Assembly (NCBI GenBank): GCA_016713105.1
Contig: JADJPS010000009.1
Coordinates: forward strand, 1-24,240
DNA length: 24,240 bases
Reading direction: 5' to 3'
Source of the DNA: Devosia sp.
GTDB lineage: Bacteria; Pseudomonadota; Alphaproteobacteria; Rhizobiales; Devosiaceae
Made by a program: the position numbers and the translations under genes. Of the stretch, positions 9,450 through 16,972 are shown piece after piece; position 1 is the first letter of the stretch; the number at the start of each line of letters is the position of its first letter. The notes beneath the pieces are model-generated. The model was not told the DNA's origin, did no database searches, and saw only the letters and a list, made by a program, of their open reading frames with translations.

Positions 9450-11088
9450 GGACTGGTTCTCTGTCTGGAATGTGCAGTTCGGCAGGTCGAAAGGCGGCGA
9501 GCAGTTCTGCGGTGTAGGGTGAACGCGGCGCGGCGATGACCTGTCCGGTCGGCCCATAGTCCTCGATCCTGCCGTTCCTGAGTACCATCAGGGCATCCGA
9601 GACCTGCGCGACGACCGGCAGATCGTGGGAGATGAACAGGTAGGTGGTTCCGTGCTGCCGCTGCAGTCGCTGCATCAGCCCCAGCACTTGCGCCTGCACC
9701 GTGACATCGAGCGCCGAGGTGATCTCGTCGCACAGCACGACGTCGGGCTCGCTGGCAAAGGCTCGCGCAATCGCCACCCGTTGCTGCTGGCCGCCCGACA
9801 GCATGCGCGGCAATCTCGTCAGCAGTGTCGTCGGCAGATCCAGTTCTTCCAGCCAGCGCACGACCCGCTCCCGGGCAGCGGCCATGGTCAGCCCGAGCTG
9901 GATCTGCAGTGGTCTCGAGATGAGCTCCTCGACGGTGTGGCGCGGATTGAGCGAAGACAACGGATCCTGAAAGATCATCTGGATGCGTCGCCGCTGCAGT
10001 GGATCACGATCCCGCGCCAGGCCGGCGACCGTCGTCCCCTCGAAGCGAATAGAGCCTTCGTGTCCGCTGGCGAGACCTGCAATCAGCTTGGCGAGTGTGG
10101 ACTTGCCGCTTCCCGACTCGCCGACGACCCCAAGCGTGCGGCCACGCGGGATCGAGAATTGCAGCTCGTCGAGAACCGGCTGGCTCCGGTCCCCGGCCAG
10201 GCGCAGCCACCAGCGCGGCCCGGTGCGATAGCGGAACTGGAGGTCCCGCACGTCGACCGCACTGTCAGGTGTGTCAGCGACGGGCACCCGCGCCTCCAGA
10301 CGGGGGATGGCATCGACGAGTGTTCGGGCGTAGGCGGTCCTCGGCCGGTGGAACACCTGGGCGACGGGGCCGTCCTCGATCAGACGACCATTCCGCATCA
10401 CCAGCACTCTGCGACACATGCGGGCGACGACGTTGAGGTCGTGGCTCACATAGACCAGGGTGGTGTTGAGCTTCGCCTGCAGCGAACTGACCAATGACAA
10501 CACCTGTGCCTCCACCGTCTTGTCGAGCGCGGTGGTCGGCCCGTCGAGAACGATCAATCCAGGGTTGGCGACAAGTGCAGCAGCGATGACCACCCGCTGG
10601 CGCTGGCCGCCGGAGAGTTCGTGCGGATAGCGGGCGGCGATCCCTGGCGGATCGGGCAGTTCCATGGCAGCCAGCAATTCCAGAGCACGCTCGCGCCGGG
10701 CCGCGCCGGTAAGGCCGGCGTGGAGACCGATCAACTCGGTCAGGTGAGCCTCGATGGTGCGGTGAGGAGTCAGTGACGACAAGGGGTTCTGCGGCACGAG
10801 CGCCGCTGCCCGGCCGCGGTAGCGGGCGAGACCGCGAGGAGACAGACCGAACAACTCGTTATCGGCGACGCGGACGCTGCCGCCGGCCAATCGTGCTCCC
10901 GGCTTGAGGTAGGCCAGCAGTGCGCGGGCGAGGGTCGACTTGCCGCATCCGCTCTCGCCAACAATGCCCACGGTCTCGCCCGGCTGCACCCGAAACGAAA
11001 CTCCCTCGACGGCTGCCAACTCGGTGCTGGCGCCGGTCCGGAACATGATCGTGAGATCGTCAACCTCGATATGCGGGGCTGTTGCCAA
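9439..11088 (-). CDS. Peptide/oligosaccharide-type ABC importer, fused double ATPase
   Basis: This intact 549-residue protein contains two nucleotide-binding domains of the oligopeptide/dipeptide/nickel (DppD-DppF, GsiA-like) class and powers the two permeases encoded upstream. Domain 1 has Walker A GESGCGKST near residue 44, Q-loop VPQNPLSSL, signature LSGGQRQR, Walker B LIVLDGPTTALD and switch VSHD. Domain 2 has GESGSGKST, IFQDPLSSLNP, LSGGQQQR, VVLCDEITSALD and ISHD. In domain 1 the catalytic glutamate that follows the Walker B aspartate is a glycine (codon GGG at 10542-10540), whereas domain 2 keeps D-E. The gene overlaps the end of the second permease by 29 bases if the first ATG (11088) is used; an internal start cannot be excluded. 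It is one of the few long genes here without a frame break. Confidence 0.95.
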   Translation of the reverse strand: MATAPHIEVDDLTIMFRTGASTELAAVEGVSFRVQPGETVGIVGESGCGKSTLARALLAYLKPGARLAGGSVRVADNELFGLSPRGLARYRGRAAALVPQNPLSSLTPHRTIEAHLTELIGLHAGLTGAARRERALELLAAMELPDPPGIAARYPHELSGGQRQRVVIAAALVANPGLIVLDGPTTALDKTVEAQVLSLVSSLQAKLNTTLVYVSHDLNVVARMCRRVLVMRNGRLIEDGPVAQVFHRPRTAYARTLVDAIPRLEARVPVADTPDSAVDVRDLQFRYRTGPRWWLRLAGDRSQPVLDELQFSIPRGRTLGVVGESGSGKSTLAKLIAGLASGHEGSIRFEGTTVAGLARDRDPLQRRRIQMIFQDPLSSLNPRHTVEELISRPLQIQLGLTMAAARERVVRWLEELDLPTTLLTRLPRMLSGGQQQRVAIARAFASEPDVVLCDEITSALDVTVQAQVLGLMQRLQRQHGTTYLFISHDLPVVAQVSDALMVLRNGRIEDYGPTGQVIAAPRSPYTAELLAAFRPAELHIPDREPVHVD

Positions 11089-11965
11089 CTATGCTGCCTC
11101 CGCCGTCGACAGGTTCCGCAGCGCGGGAGATGCCATCGACGAGAAAATTGATGCCGATGATGAGGCTCGACAGCATCAGTGCGGGGAAGAGCAGGAACCA
11201 GGGGTCGGTGTAGATGACGCCCATGGCCTCTTGCACCATCAGGCCCCAGTCGGGGGTTGGCTGGCTGATGCCGAGCCCGAGGAACGACAGTGCGCTGATC
11301 TTGAGCACGGCCGAGGAGATCCGCACCCCCAGTTCCACTCCAAGCAGCGGCACGAGGGTGGGCAGGAGTTCGCGGATGAGAACTGCCCAGAAGCTTTCGC
11401 CCCTAAGCTCGGCCGCCCTGACGAAATCCAGTGCCGCAAGGGTCACTGTCTTGGCACGCACCACACGCACCACGCCGGGCAGATAGACCACTGCCACCAC
11501 GGCGGTGAGGGCGAGCAGGTCCTTCCCGAAGCTCAGTGCGAGCACCGCAATGAGAATCAGTTCCGGGATGGACATCATGGTGTCGACAACACGCATGATC
11601 GTCTCGTCGACGAGGCCACCGCGATACCCCGCAATGAGCCCGAGCAGCGTCCCCGCGACCAGGGACACGCTGACTCCGCCGAACGAGACCAGCAGCGCCA
11701 CCTGCCCTCCGGAGATCAGCCGGCTGAGATAGTCTCGACCGAGCTGATCGGTTCCGAGCCAGAACTGGGACGATGGCGGCTGCAGGGGAGCGCCCAGGAG
11801 CGCGCTGACGCTGTGCGGCGCCAGCCAGGGGCTGAATAGCGCGAGCACGAGGTGAATGAGCACCAGAACGGCACCGAAGCGCGTCGCCGGCCGCGCCAGG
11901 GTCCGTCGGACGAAGCCGGGTTCGCGGACCGGCAAGGGCTTGTCCTCGCTGGTCACGTCGGTCAT
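11060..11965 (-). CDS. ABC importer permease, DppC/OppC-type
   Basis: This is the second integral-membrane subunit of the peptide-type importer. It is a complete 301-residue frame starting MTDVTSEDKPLPVREPGFVRRTL. After a short cytoplasmic tail comes the first membrane helix (RFGAVLVLIHLVLALFSPWLAPH), then the typical LGTDQLGRDYLSRLISG motif, LLVSFGGVSVSLVAGTLLGLIAGYRGG, and the EAA-loop region FVRAAELRGESFWAVLIRELLPTLVPLL, followed by ISALSFLGLGISQPTPDWGLMVQEA and the last helix WFLLFPALMLSSLIIGINFLVDG. These are standard DppC landmarks. Its ATG overlaps the preceding permease stop as ATGA (11965-11962), showing translational coupling. The membrane topology is as expected, with about six helices and the ATPase-contacting loop on the cytoplasmic side. 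Confidence 0.94.
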   Translation of the reverse strand: MTDVTSEDKPLPVREPGFVRRTLARPATRFGAVLVLIHLVLALFSPWLAPHSVSALLGAPLQPPSSQFWLGTDQLGRDYLSRLISGGQVALLVSFGGVSVSLVAGTLLGLIAGYRGGLVDETIMRVVDTMMSIPELILIAVLALSFGKDLLALTAVVAVVYLPGVVRVVRAKTVTLAALDFVRAAELRGESFWAVLIRELLPTLVPLLGVELGVRISSAVLKISALSFLGLGISQPTPDWGLMVQEAMGVIYTDPWFLLFPALMLSSLIIGINFLVDGISRAAEPVDGGGSIVGNSPAYRG

Positions 11966-12935
11966 CGGGCGACACTCCGCCGAACGCGGGGATCGAGGAC
12001 CAGAATGGCGATGTCGGCAATCAGGTTGGCGGCAACCACGGCCAGGGCGGCAATGAAGGTGATGGCCTGGATGGTCGGGATCTCGCGCTGTGATAACGAA
12101 CGCAGCAACTCCACTCCGATCCCCGGGTACTTGAACACAGCCTCGATCACCACGGTGCCCGAGATCAGCCCGGCGACGAAGGTGGCGGTGCCGTTGAGCA
12201 TCGGGATCAGGGCAGAGGGCAGCGCGTGGATCAGGCTGATGCGCCACTGCGGCACACCGGCAAGGCGGGCCCGCTCGACATAGTCGCTCTCAAGCGCCTC
12301 GATCATGCCCGCCCGGAGCAGTCGGAACTGGTAGGCCGCGGCCGAAACGCAAAGCGCCAGCACGGCGAGGATGGAGGCGCCGAACATGGCGCCGGCCGGC
12401 GCATTGGTGTTCAGCATGATCACCGCCGGCGCAATGCCGAGCCAAACCGCGAACACGATAACGAACACATTGCCGACGACGAAATCGGGCATCGAATAGG
12501 TGAACAGTGTCAGCCCGCTCAGCAGGTTGTCGAGCCGTCCGCCGGGCCTGAGGCTCGCAAGCACCCGAGCACGACAACAACCGTCAGCATCACGACAAGG
12601 GCGACGCCTGCCATGATTGCGGAGTTGCGCAACGGGTAGGCGATGCGATCGATCACCGGCTCGTGGTTGGTGATGGTGGTGCCGAAATCGAAGCTGAACA
12701 GGTTCAGCCACACCTCGCCGAAACGCTCGTGCAACGGCCGTTCAAGGCCAAGTTCGGCGCGCAGCGCCGCAAGATCCTCGGCCGAGTAGTAGATCATCTC
12801 GTCAGCCGGGATCATCGCGGTGATGGCATCGCCGGGCAGTATTTCAGTGCCCACGAACACCAGCAGCGCTACCAGGGAGAGGATCAGCCCGGCTATCGCG
12901 AGCCGGCGGGCGATGAGCATCAGGATGCTGGGCAT
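11962..12935 (-). CDS. ABC importer permease, DppB/OppB-type, one frame break
   Basis: This is the first membrane subunit of the importer. It starts MPSILMLIARRLAIAGLILSLVALLVFVGTEILPGDAI, the usual DppB opening helix and xxxPGDxx motif, then AALRAELGLERPLHERFGEVWLNLFSFDFGTT, PLRNSAIMAGVALVVMLTVVVVLG, and after a frame change near 12560 LLSGLTLFTYSMPDFVVGNVFVIVFAVWLGIAP. The EAA-like loop is DYVERARLAGVPQWRISLIHALPSALIP, and the protein ends LIADIAILVLDPRVRRSVAR. The combined length, about 323 residues, fits DppB. The break falls in a run of C/G and interrupts no conserved block, so a sequence error is likelier than loss of function. It lies 63 bases downstream of the solute-binding protein gene, across a strong stem-loop. 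Confidence 0.92.
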
Positions 12936-12963
12936 GGTGGTTCAGTCCGGCACCAGGGCGGGT

Positions 12964-12989
12964 GCGGAAGGGCGTATACGCCCTTCCGC
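12964..12989. other. Perfect 26-bp palindrome between solute-binding protein and permease genes
   Basis: GCGGAAGGGCGTA (12964-12976) is followed immediately by its exact reverse complement (12977-12989). In the minus-strand transcript this hairpin lies 9 bases after the TGA of the solute-binding protein gene and 28 bases before the permease ATG. No U-tract follows. Such hairpins after binding-protein genes commonly protect or process the mRNA so that the binding protein is made in excess over the membrane subunits; partial transcription attenuation is the alternative. That role is inference from position. Confidence 0.75.
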
Positions 12990-12998
12990 GGCACGTGG

Positions 12999-14589
12999 TC
13001 AGGCCTCGATCCAGAAGTCGTCGAAGCGCGACGACCAGTTCTGTAGATGCGCCCGCAGGTTCTTGACGCCGGCAGCATGCGCCAGCATGTTGCGCCGCCC
13101 GCCGAGAACGATGGCAGGTACCTCGTCCTGCGCGAGGCGCTGCAATTGCTGGTACATCTCGAAGCGCTTGGCATCATCCGGCTCGGCGAGGGCTGCAGTG
13201 TGCAGCTTGGCATATTCCTCCGCCGCCGGGCCACTCCAGCCGCCGGGTTCTGCCGGATTGATGGTGCTGACCAGGCGCCCCATGCTGATTGCCGGATTGC
13301 GCGGGCCGACGAGGCTGTGGCGCGGGCGACCGACCGGGGCATTCACCGCCTGGGCGTAGTCGTTGAAGCCGTCGCAGGACAATTCACGCAGTTCCAGCGT
13401 GATGCCGGCCTTCTTCACCGATTCGGCCACGATCGCCATGACGCGGCTCCTCCGGGAATGAGGGGCAATAGACGATAGTGGGCAGGGTGATGCCGTTGGG
13501 ATATCCCGCTTCAGCCAGCAGCCGCTTGGCCTCCTCGACATCGTAGGGTCTGGCCCGTGGCAGAAACTCGGGATTGAGCGCCGTCAGATGCGTGTCGTTG
13601 CCGACCCAGGTCCCCGGATCGTTGTAGACGATGGCGTTGATCGCATCACGATCGATAGCCAGCGACAACGCCTTGCGCACACGGACATCGTTCCAGACCA
13701 TGTCCATGTTCTTGGGCATGGTGAGCAGGAACTGGTCGCCGCCGGGCGCACGGTGGATCAGGCCGCCAATGTCCTCGAACTGGCCGGCCGTCGTCGGATC
13801 GACGTTGAACACCGCATTGAACTGGCCGGCACGGAAGCCGTTGATTGCCGTCTGCGAGGTGACGATATAGCCCTCGACCTCGTCGACGAAGGGACGACCC
13901 TCCATCCAGTAGGTCTCGTTGCGAACCGCCTTGAAGCCACGCTTGTTGTCGATTTCGACAATCTTGAACGGCCCGGTGCCTATCCCATCATAGCCCATGG
14001 CGTCGGAGGCGGCGGCGGGCAGGATGACCACCCGGTACTCGGCCAACGTATAGGGCCACTCGGAATAGCCGGCCTTGAGATTGAAGCGCACGGCGTACTT
14101 GCCGAGCGCCTCGACGCTCTCGACCCACTGGGTGACAAGACCGGAACCGTTCAGCGCGACATGCCCCTGGATGGACGACACGACGTCCTCGGAGGTCATC
14201 TCCTTGCCGTCGTGGAACAGGACGCCTTCGCGCAGCTGGAAGTCCCACTTGCTCATCGTCTCGTCGACCGGGGCCCAGCTGGTGGCCAACTCACCACGCA
14301 GCGTGAAATCGTGATCGACCCACACGAGGCAGTTCCAGATCGAGCGGGTCAGCAGGTCGAGCCAGTAGTAGGGATGCTGCCCCTTGTCGGAGGAGCCGAT
14401 CGCCCAGTTGGCGTAGGTCTGGCCGTATACCAGCTTGCCGCCGGCCTTCGGCGTGGCGCCGGCCGGCAAGGATGCCCAATCCGGGGCAGCGGCGAAGGCA
14501 CTGCCCCCACCGAACGCCGACTGCAACCCGATCGCAGATGCACCAATGCCCAGAAGGCGAAGGAATTCACGCTTTGTCATAGTCGTCAT
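12999..14589 (-). CDS. Periplasmic solute-binding protein, family 5 (DppA/OppA-like), one frame break
   Basis: This is the extracytoplasmic substrate receptor of the importer. The N-terminus MTTMTKREFLRLLGIGASAIGLQSAFGGGSAFAAAPDW is an export signal; TKREFLRLLG resembles a twin-arginine motif with Lys-Arg in place of Arg-Arg, and there is no lipobox cysteine. The mature part has GGKLVYGQTYANWAIGSSD, LATSWAPVDETMSKWDFQLREGVLFHDGKEMTSEDVVSS and GIGTGPFKIVE (a family 5 landmark), then DVRVRKALSLAIDRDAI and, after a frame change near 13440, VMAIVAESVKKAGITLELREL through to FDDFWIEA. The length is about 530 residues. I chose the ATG at 14589 because GGGGAG lies 8 bases upstream; ATGs at 14604 and 14580 are possible. 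Family membership does not fix the ligand: members bind peptides, opines, nickel, cellobiose and chitobiose. Confidence 0.9.
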
Positions 14590-14604
14590 TATCTGGCTCC
14601 CCAT

Positions 14605-14857
14605 GTATTAAGATCAATGTCAAGGCCCACATCGACTATCCGATCGATCTATCAGATTTATGACGATCGGATTATTATTTCAGGTAGTCGCTGATGGACT
14701 TTGACATTACTGTGACAGATCAGGTTCGTTGTTACGAACGCGATCTTAAAGACCGGCCCATGGGATTGCAGGCTGACACCCGCCCTTCGATAGAGCAAAT
14801 CTCTTCTATCTATCCCGATCATAGAATGCGTCTATGCCGACTGAGGCGTGATGTGGC
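14605..14857. promoter_or_regulatory. AT-richer regulatory gap upstream of the importer operon
   Basis: These 253 bases between the LysR gene end and the solute-binding protein start are clearly more AT-rich than anything around them, and the reading frame crossing them (from 14694) resembles nothing. They hold the inverted repeat at 14638-14672 and two TTGACATT sequences in opposite orientations (plus strand 14701-14708; minus strand 14623-14616), related to the TTGACA in the palindrome of the LysR/Fe-ADH promoter. I infer that the importer promoter and regulator sites lie here, but I cannot assign -35 and -10 boxes convincingly. Confidence 0.6.
14638..14672. promoter_or_regulatory. Perfect 9-bp inverted repeat upstream of the importer operon
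   Basis: ATCCGATCG (14638-14646) and CGATCGGAT (14664-14672) are exact reverse complements separated by 17 bases (centre to centre 26 bases). It lies 49-83 bases upstream of the chosen solute-binding protein start. It could be a two-site operator or, in RNA, a leader stem-loop. The inner arms also contain the self-complementary CGATCG. Confidence 0.5.
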
Positions 14858-15743
14858 TCAGCAGTCGCGGGCAGCCTCGACCGACATGACGCTGTCGATG
14901 AACGCTGCGATGGTGCGCGAGTAACGGCGCTCGCGCAGGCAGGCCAGCCGGTACTCGGTGGTCACCGGTACATCGGTGATGCGCAGCGTCCTCAAGTCGG
15001 CATGAGGTACAAACTCGAAGTCGGCGACAACCCCAATGCCGAGCCCCTGCTCGACCGCCTTCCAGACCCCCTCGCGGCTGCCGATTTCCAGCACGCAGGA
15101 GATGTCGACGCCTGCCGCCTGCATCGCCGCCTCAAACGTGCGACGTGTGGTCGAGCCGTGCTCGCGCAGGATGAACGGCTGGCCTGCCAGTTCGGCGGCC
15201 GACACGGTCTCGCGTCCGAACCAGGGATGCGAGCGATTGACGAACACGACGACGTTCTGCGTCCTGTACACGATGGTGTGCACCCGCGGATCGTCAACGG
15301 CGTGAGCCAGTACCGCCACGTCGGCCCGCAACTCGATGAGGTTTGTGAGGGTGACGCCGGAGTTGCCAAGCAGGACGCTGATCTTGACCTCGGGATAGGC
15401 CAGGCGGAACAGCGCGATCATCTCGGTCGCGTGATATGGACCCACACGCGGCAAGGCGCAACTCCCCGGTCAGCAGCTTGCCATAGCTGCTCATCAGCTC
15501 GTGCGCCTCCATGCGCAGACTCATCATCCGGCGGGTGATCTCGACCAGTGCCAGCCCGGCGTCGGTGAGCTCTACACGACGGCTTCGGCGCAACAGCAGC
15601 TCCACCCCGTAGCGCTCCTCGAGTTCCTTGATCTGGGTGGTCACCGTTGGCTGGCTGATGTGCAGCGCGTTGGCAGCAGCCGTGAACCCACCGTGCTCGG
15701 CGACGGCGTGGAAGGTGCGCAGCAGGGTGAATGATATTGACAC
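14858..15743 (-). CDS. LysR-family transcriptional regulator, probable regulator of the phosphonate genes
   Basis: This is a LysR-type DNA-binding activator/repressor. The N-terminal winged helix reads FTLLRTFHAVAEHGGFTAAANALHISQPTVTTQIKELEERYGVELLLRRSRRVELTDAG, a standard LysR reader helix. The effector domain includes EVKISVLLGNSGVTLTNLIELRADVAVLAH, HPWFGRETVSAAELAGQPFILREHGSTTRRTFE and REGVWKAVEQGLGIGVVADFEFV. A frame change near 15445 separates the two halves. The longest frame begins at 15827, but the extra residues are unlike LysR proteins and cover the divergent promoter; I prefer the GTG at 15743 or TTG at 15749, which gives about 295 residues. It is divergent from the Fe-ADH/phnA/phnY/GH20 operon and directly upstream of the importer operon, so it probably controls both, perhaps responding to a phosphonate intermediate. 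Similar LysR genes accompany 2-aminoethylphosphonate genes elsewhere. Confidence 0.9.
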
Positions 15744-15750
15744 AGTCAAT
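15736..15750. promoter_or_regulatory. Palindromic LysR-type box ATTGAC-ACA-GTCAAT
   Basis: The arms ATTGAC and GTCAAT are perfectly complementary around ACA and contain T-N11-A (TTGAC-ACA-GTCAA), the classical LysR recognition pattern. It overlaps the start-codon region of the LysR gene and lies 76-90 bases upstream of the Fe-ADH ATG, ideal for autorepression plus divergent activation. The half GTCAATGG occurs again at 15775-15782, exactly 30 bases (about three helical turns) after its first copy at 15745-15752. Confidence 0.6.
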
Positions 15751-15772
15751 GGTTTGGATGGCAACAATGAAT

Positions 15773-15800
15773 TTGTCAATGGATCGCCCCGTCCTATGCT
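15773..15800 (+). promoter_or_regulatory. Candidate sigma-70-like promoter for the Fe-ADH/phnA/phnY operon
   Basis: TTGTCA (15773-15778) and TATGCT (15795-15800) are separated by 16 bases, and transcription would start about 20 bases before the ATG at 15826. The -35-like element is also the second GTCAATGG copy, so a LysR protein bound there would contact RNA polymerase. A 13-bp palindrome, CTGCAC-C-GTGCAG (15799-15811), overlaps the predicted start point and could be a second operator. Confidence 0.38.
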
Positions 15801-15825
15801 GCACCGTGCAGTAGCGGTCGATGGC

Positions 15826-16937
15826 ATGTGGTCCTTTCATAATCCAGTCAGTATTTCATTTGGCTCCGGAAGTTTTCGGAGCATATCCGACAGTATCAAC
15901 ACGCGAAGTTATGCAGTCGTTACATATCCAGATGCGCTGTTTGCCGATCTGACAAGACGACTGGGCCGGGCTGCAGGCAGCCCGAGCCTGGTCGTCGATG
16001 ACGTGGCGCCGAACCCGGATCTTGCCGTGCTGACGAGCCAGGCGCAGTCCCTGGCGCAGTCCGGACGCCCTCCCGAGGTGATTGTCGCTCTCGGTGGCGG
16101 CTCGGTGATCGACTCGGCGAAGTTCTTGGCCATGGCGCTGCGCCATGGCCCGGCGACAACGGCGGAGTACCTCGTCAACAGGAGCGGTGCCGAGACCCTC
16201 GACTGCATACCGATCATTGCCGTGCCGACTACCGCCGGAACCGGCAGCGAAGTGACCTCATGGGCGACCGTGTGGGACGGAACCGAAGGCCGCAAGCACT
16301 CGCTTGCCCATCCGGGCCTCTATCCGGAGGCGGCCATCATCGATCCCGAACTCATGCTGGCCAAGCCTCGCGGCCTCACCATCAGCACGGCGTTGGACGC
16401 ACTGTCGCACGCGCTGGAGAGCATCTGGAACCGCAACGCCAACCCGGTCTCTACCGCCATGGCCGTCACTGCCGCAAAGGACATCCTCGATGTCCTGCCG
16501 CGTCTAGGTGAACGCCCCGGACGACCTGGCCCTGCGCGAGCGTATGGCCCAGGCGGCGCTGTTTGCGGACTGGCGTTCTCCAACACCAGAACCGCCATCG
16601 CGCACTCCCTTCCTACCCGATCACGCTCCACCATGGCGTCCAGCACGGCATTGCGTGCTCCTTTACCCTGCCGATGATCCTGAACACGCTCGATGGGCTG
16701 CCCGACGCCGCGATGCAGGCGCTAAGGGCCATCTTCGGGACCGACGCTGCGGTCGCGGCCCAGGGTCTCGATGCCTTCCTCGTCGACCTGGGCGTTGCGA
16801 CGAGCCCGGCGGCCTATGGAATCGACCCTGACGAGTGGGACCGACTGCTGCGTGATGCCCTCATCGGCGAGCGCGGGCAGAACTTTGCCGGCTCGTCCGC
16901 GAGCCTGCTCGCCGGTGCCAGTCTGGTACGTGCCTGA
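15826..16937 (+). CDS. Iron-dependent alcohol dehydrogenase, phosphonoacetaldehyde reductase-like
   Basis: This is a group III (iron-dependent) NAD(P)-linked alcohol dehydrogenase in the cytoplasm. It starts MWSFHNPVSISFGSGSF at the ATG at 15826 and has the nucleotide-binding GGGSVIDSAK near residue 90, PTTAGTGSEVTSWATVWD near 134, the metal-binding stretch STALDALSHALESIWNRNANP (Asp and His ligands) and, reconstructed across frame changes, NTRTAIAHSLSYPITLHHGVQHGIACSF with the other His ligands. It ends GQNFAGSSASLLAGASLVRA. The opening, the ATVWDGTEGRKHSLAHPGLYP segment and the HHGVQHGIACSF box match my recollection of phosphonoacetaldehyde reductases (2-hydroxyethylphosphonate-forming enzymes). 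In this degradative context, first in the operon before phnA and phnY, the reverse reaction, 2-hydroxyethylphosphonate to phosphonoacetaldehyde, is likely; that is inference. Frame changes lie near 16507, 16565 and 16605. The roughly 370-residue length is normal. Confidence 0.85.
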
Positions 16938-16972
16938 ATCCGTCGAGGGCATTGCCCGAGGAGACGCTTGAG

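Noticed and set aside
9625..10497. 290-residue plus-strand frame opposite the ABC ATPase
   Set aside because: Shadow of an intact, motif-complete ATPase gene. Its composition (Arg, His, Gln-rich) is typical of antisense translation.
12964..12989. Rho-independent terminator after the solute-binding protein gene
   Set aside because: The stem is strong, but no T-run follows in the minus-strand direction, and the downstream genes clearly belong to the same operon.
14694..14924. 76-residue frame in the gap upstream of the importer operon
   Set aside because: No good ribosome binding site, no similarity, and it runs antisense into the LysR 3' end; the region looks regulatory.
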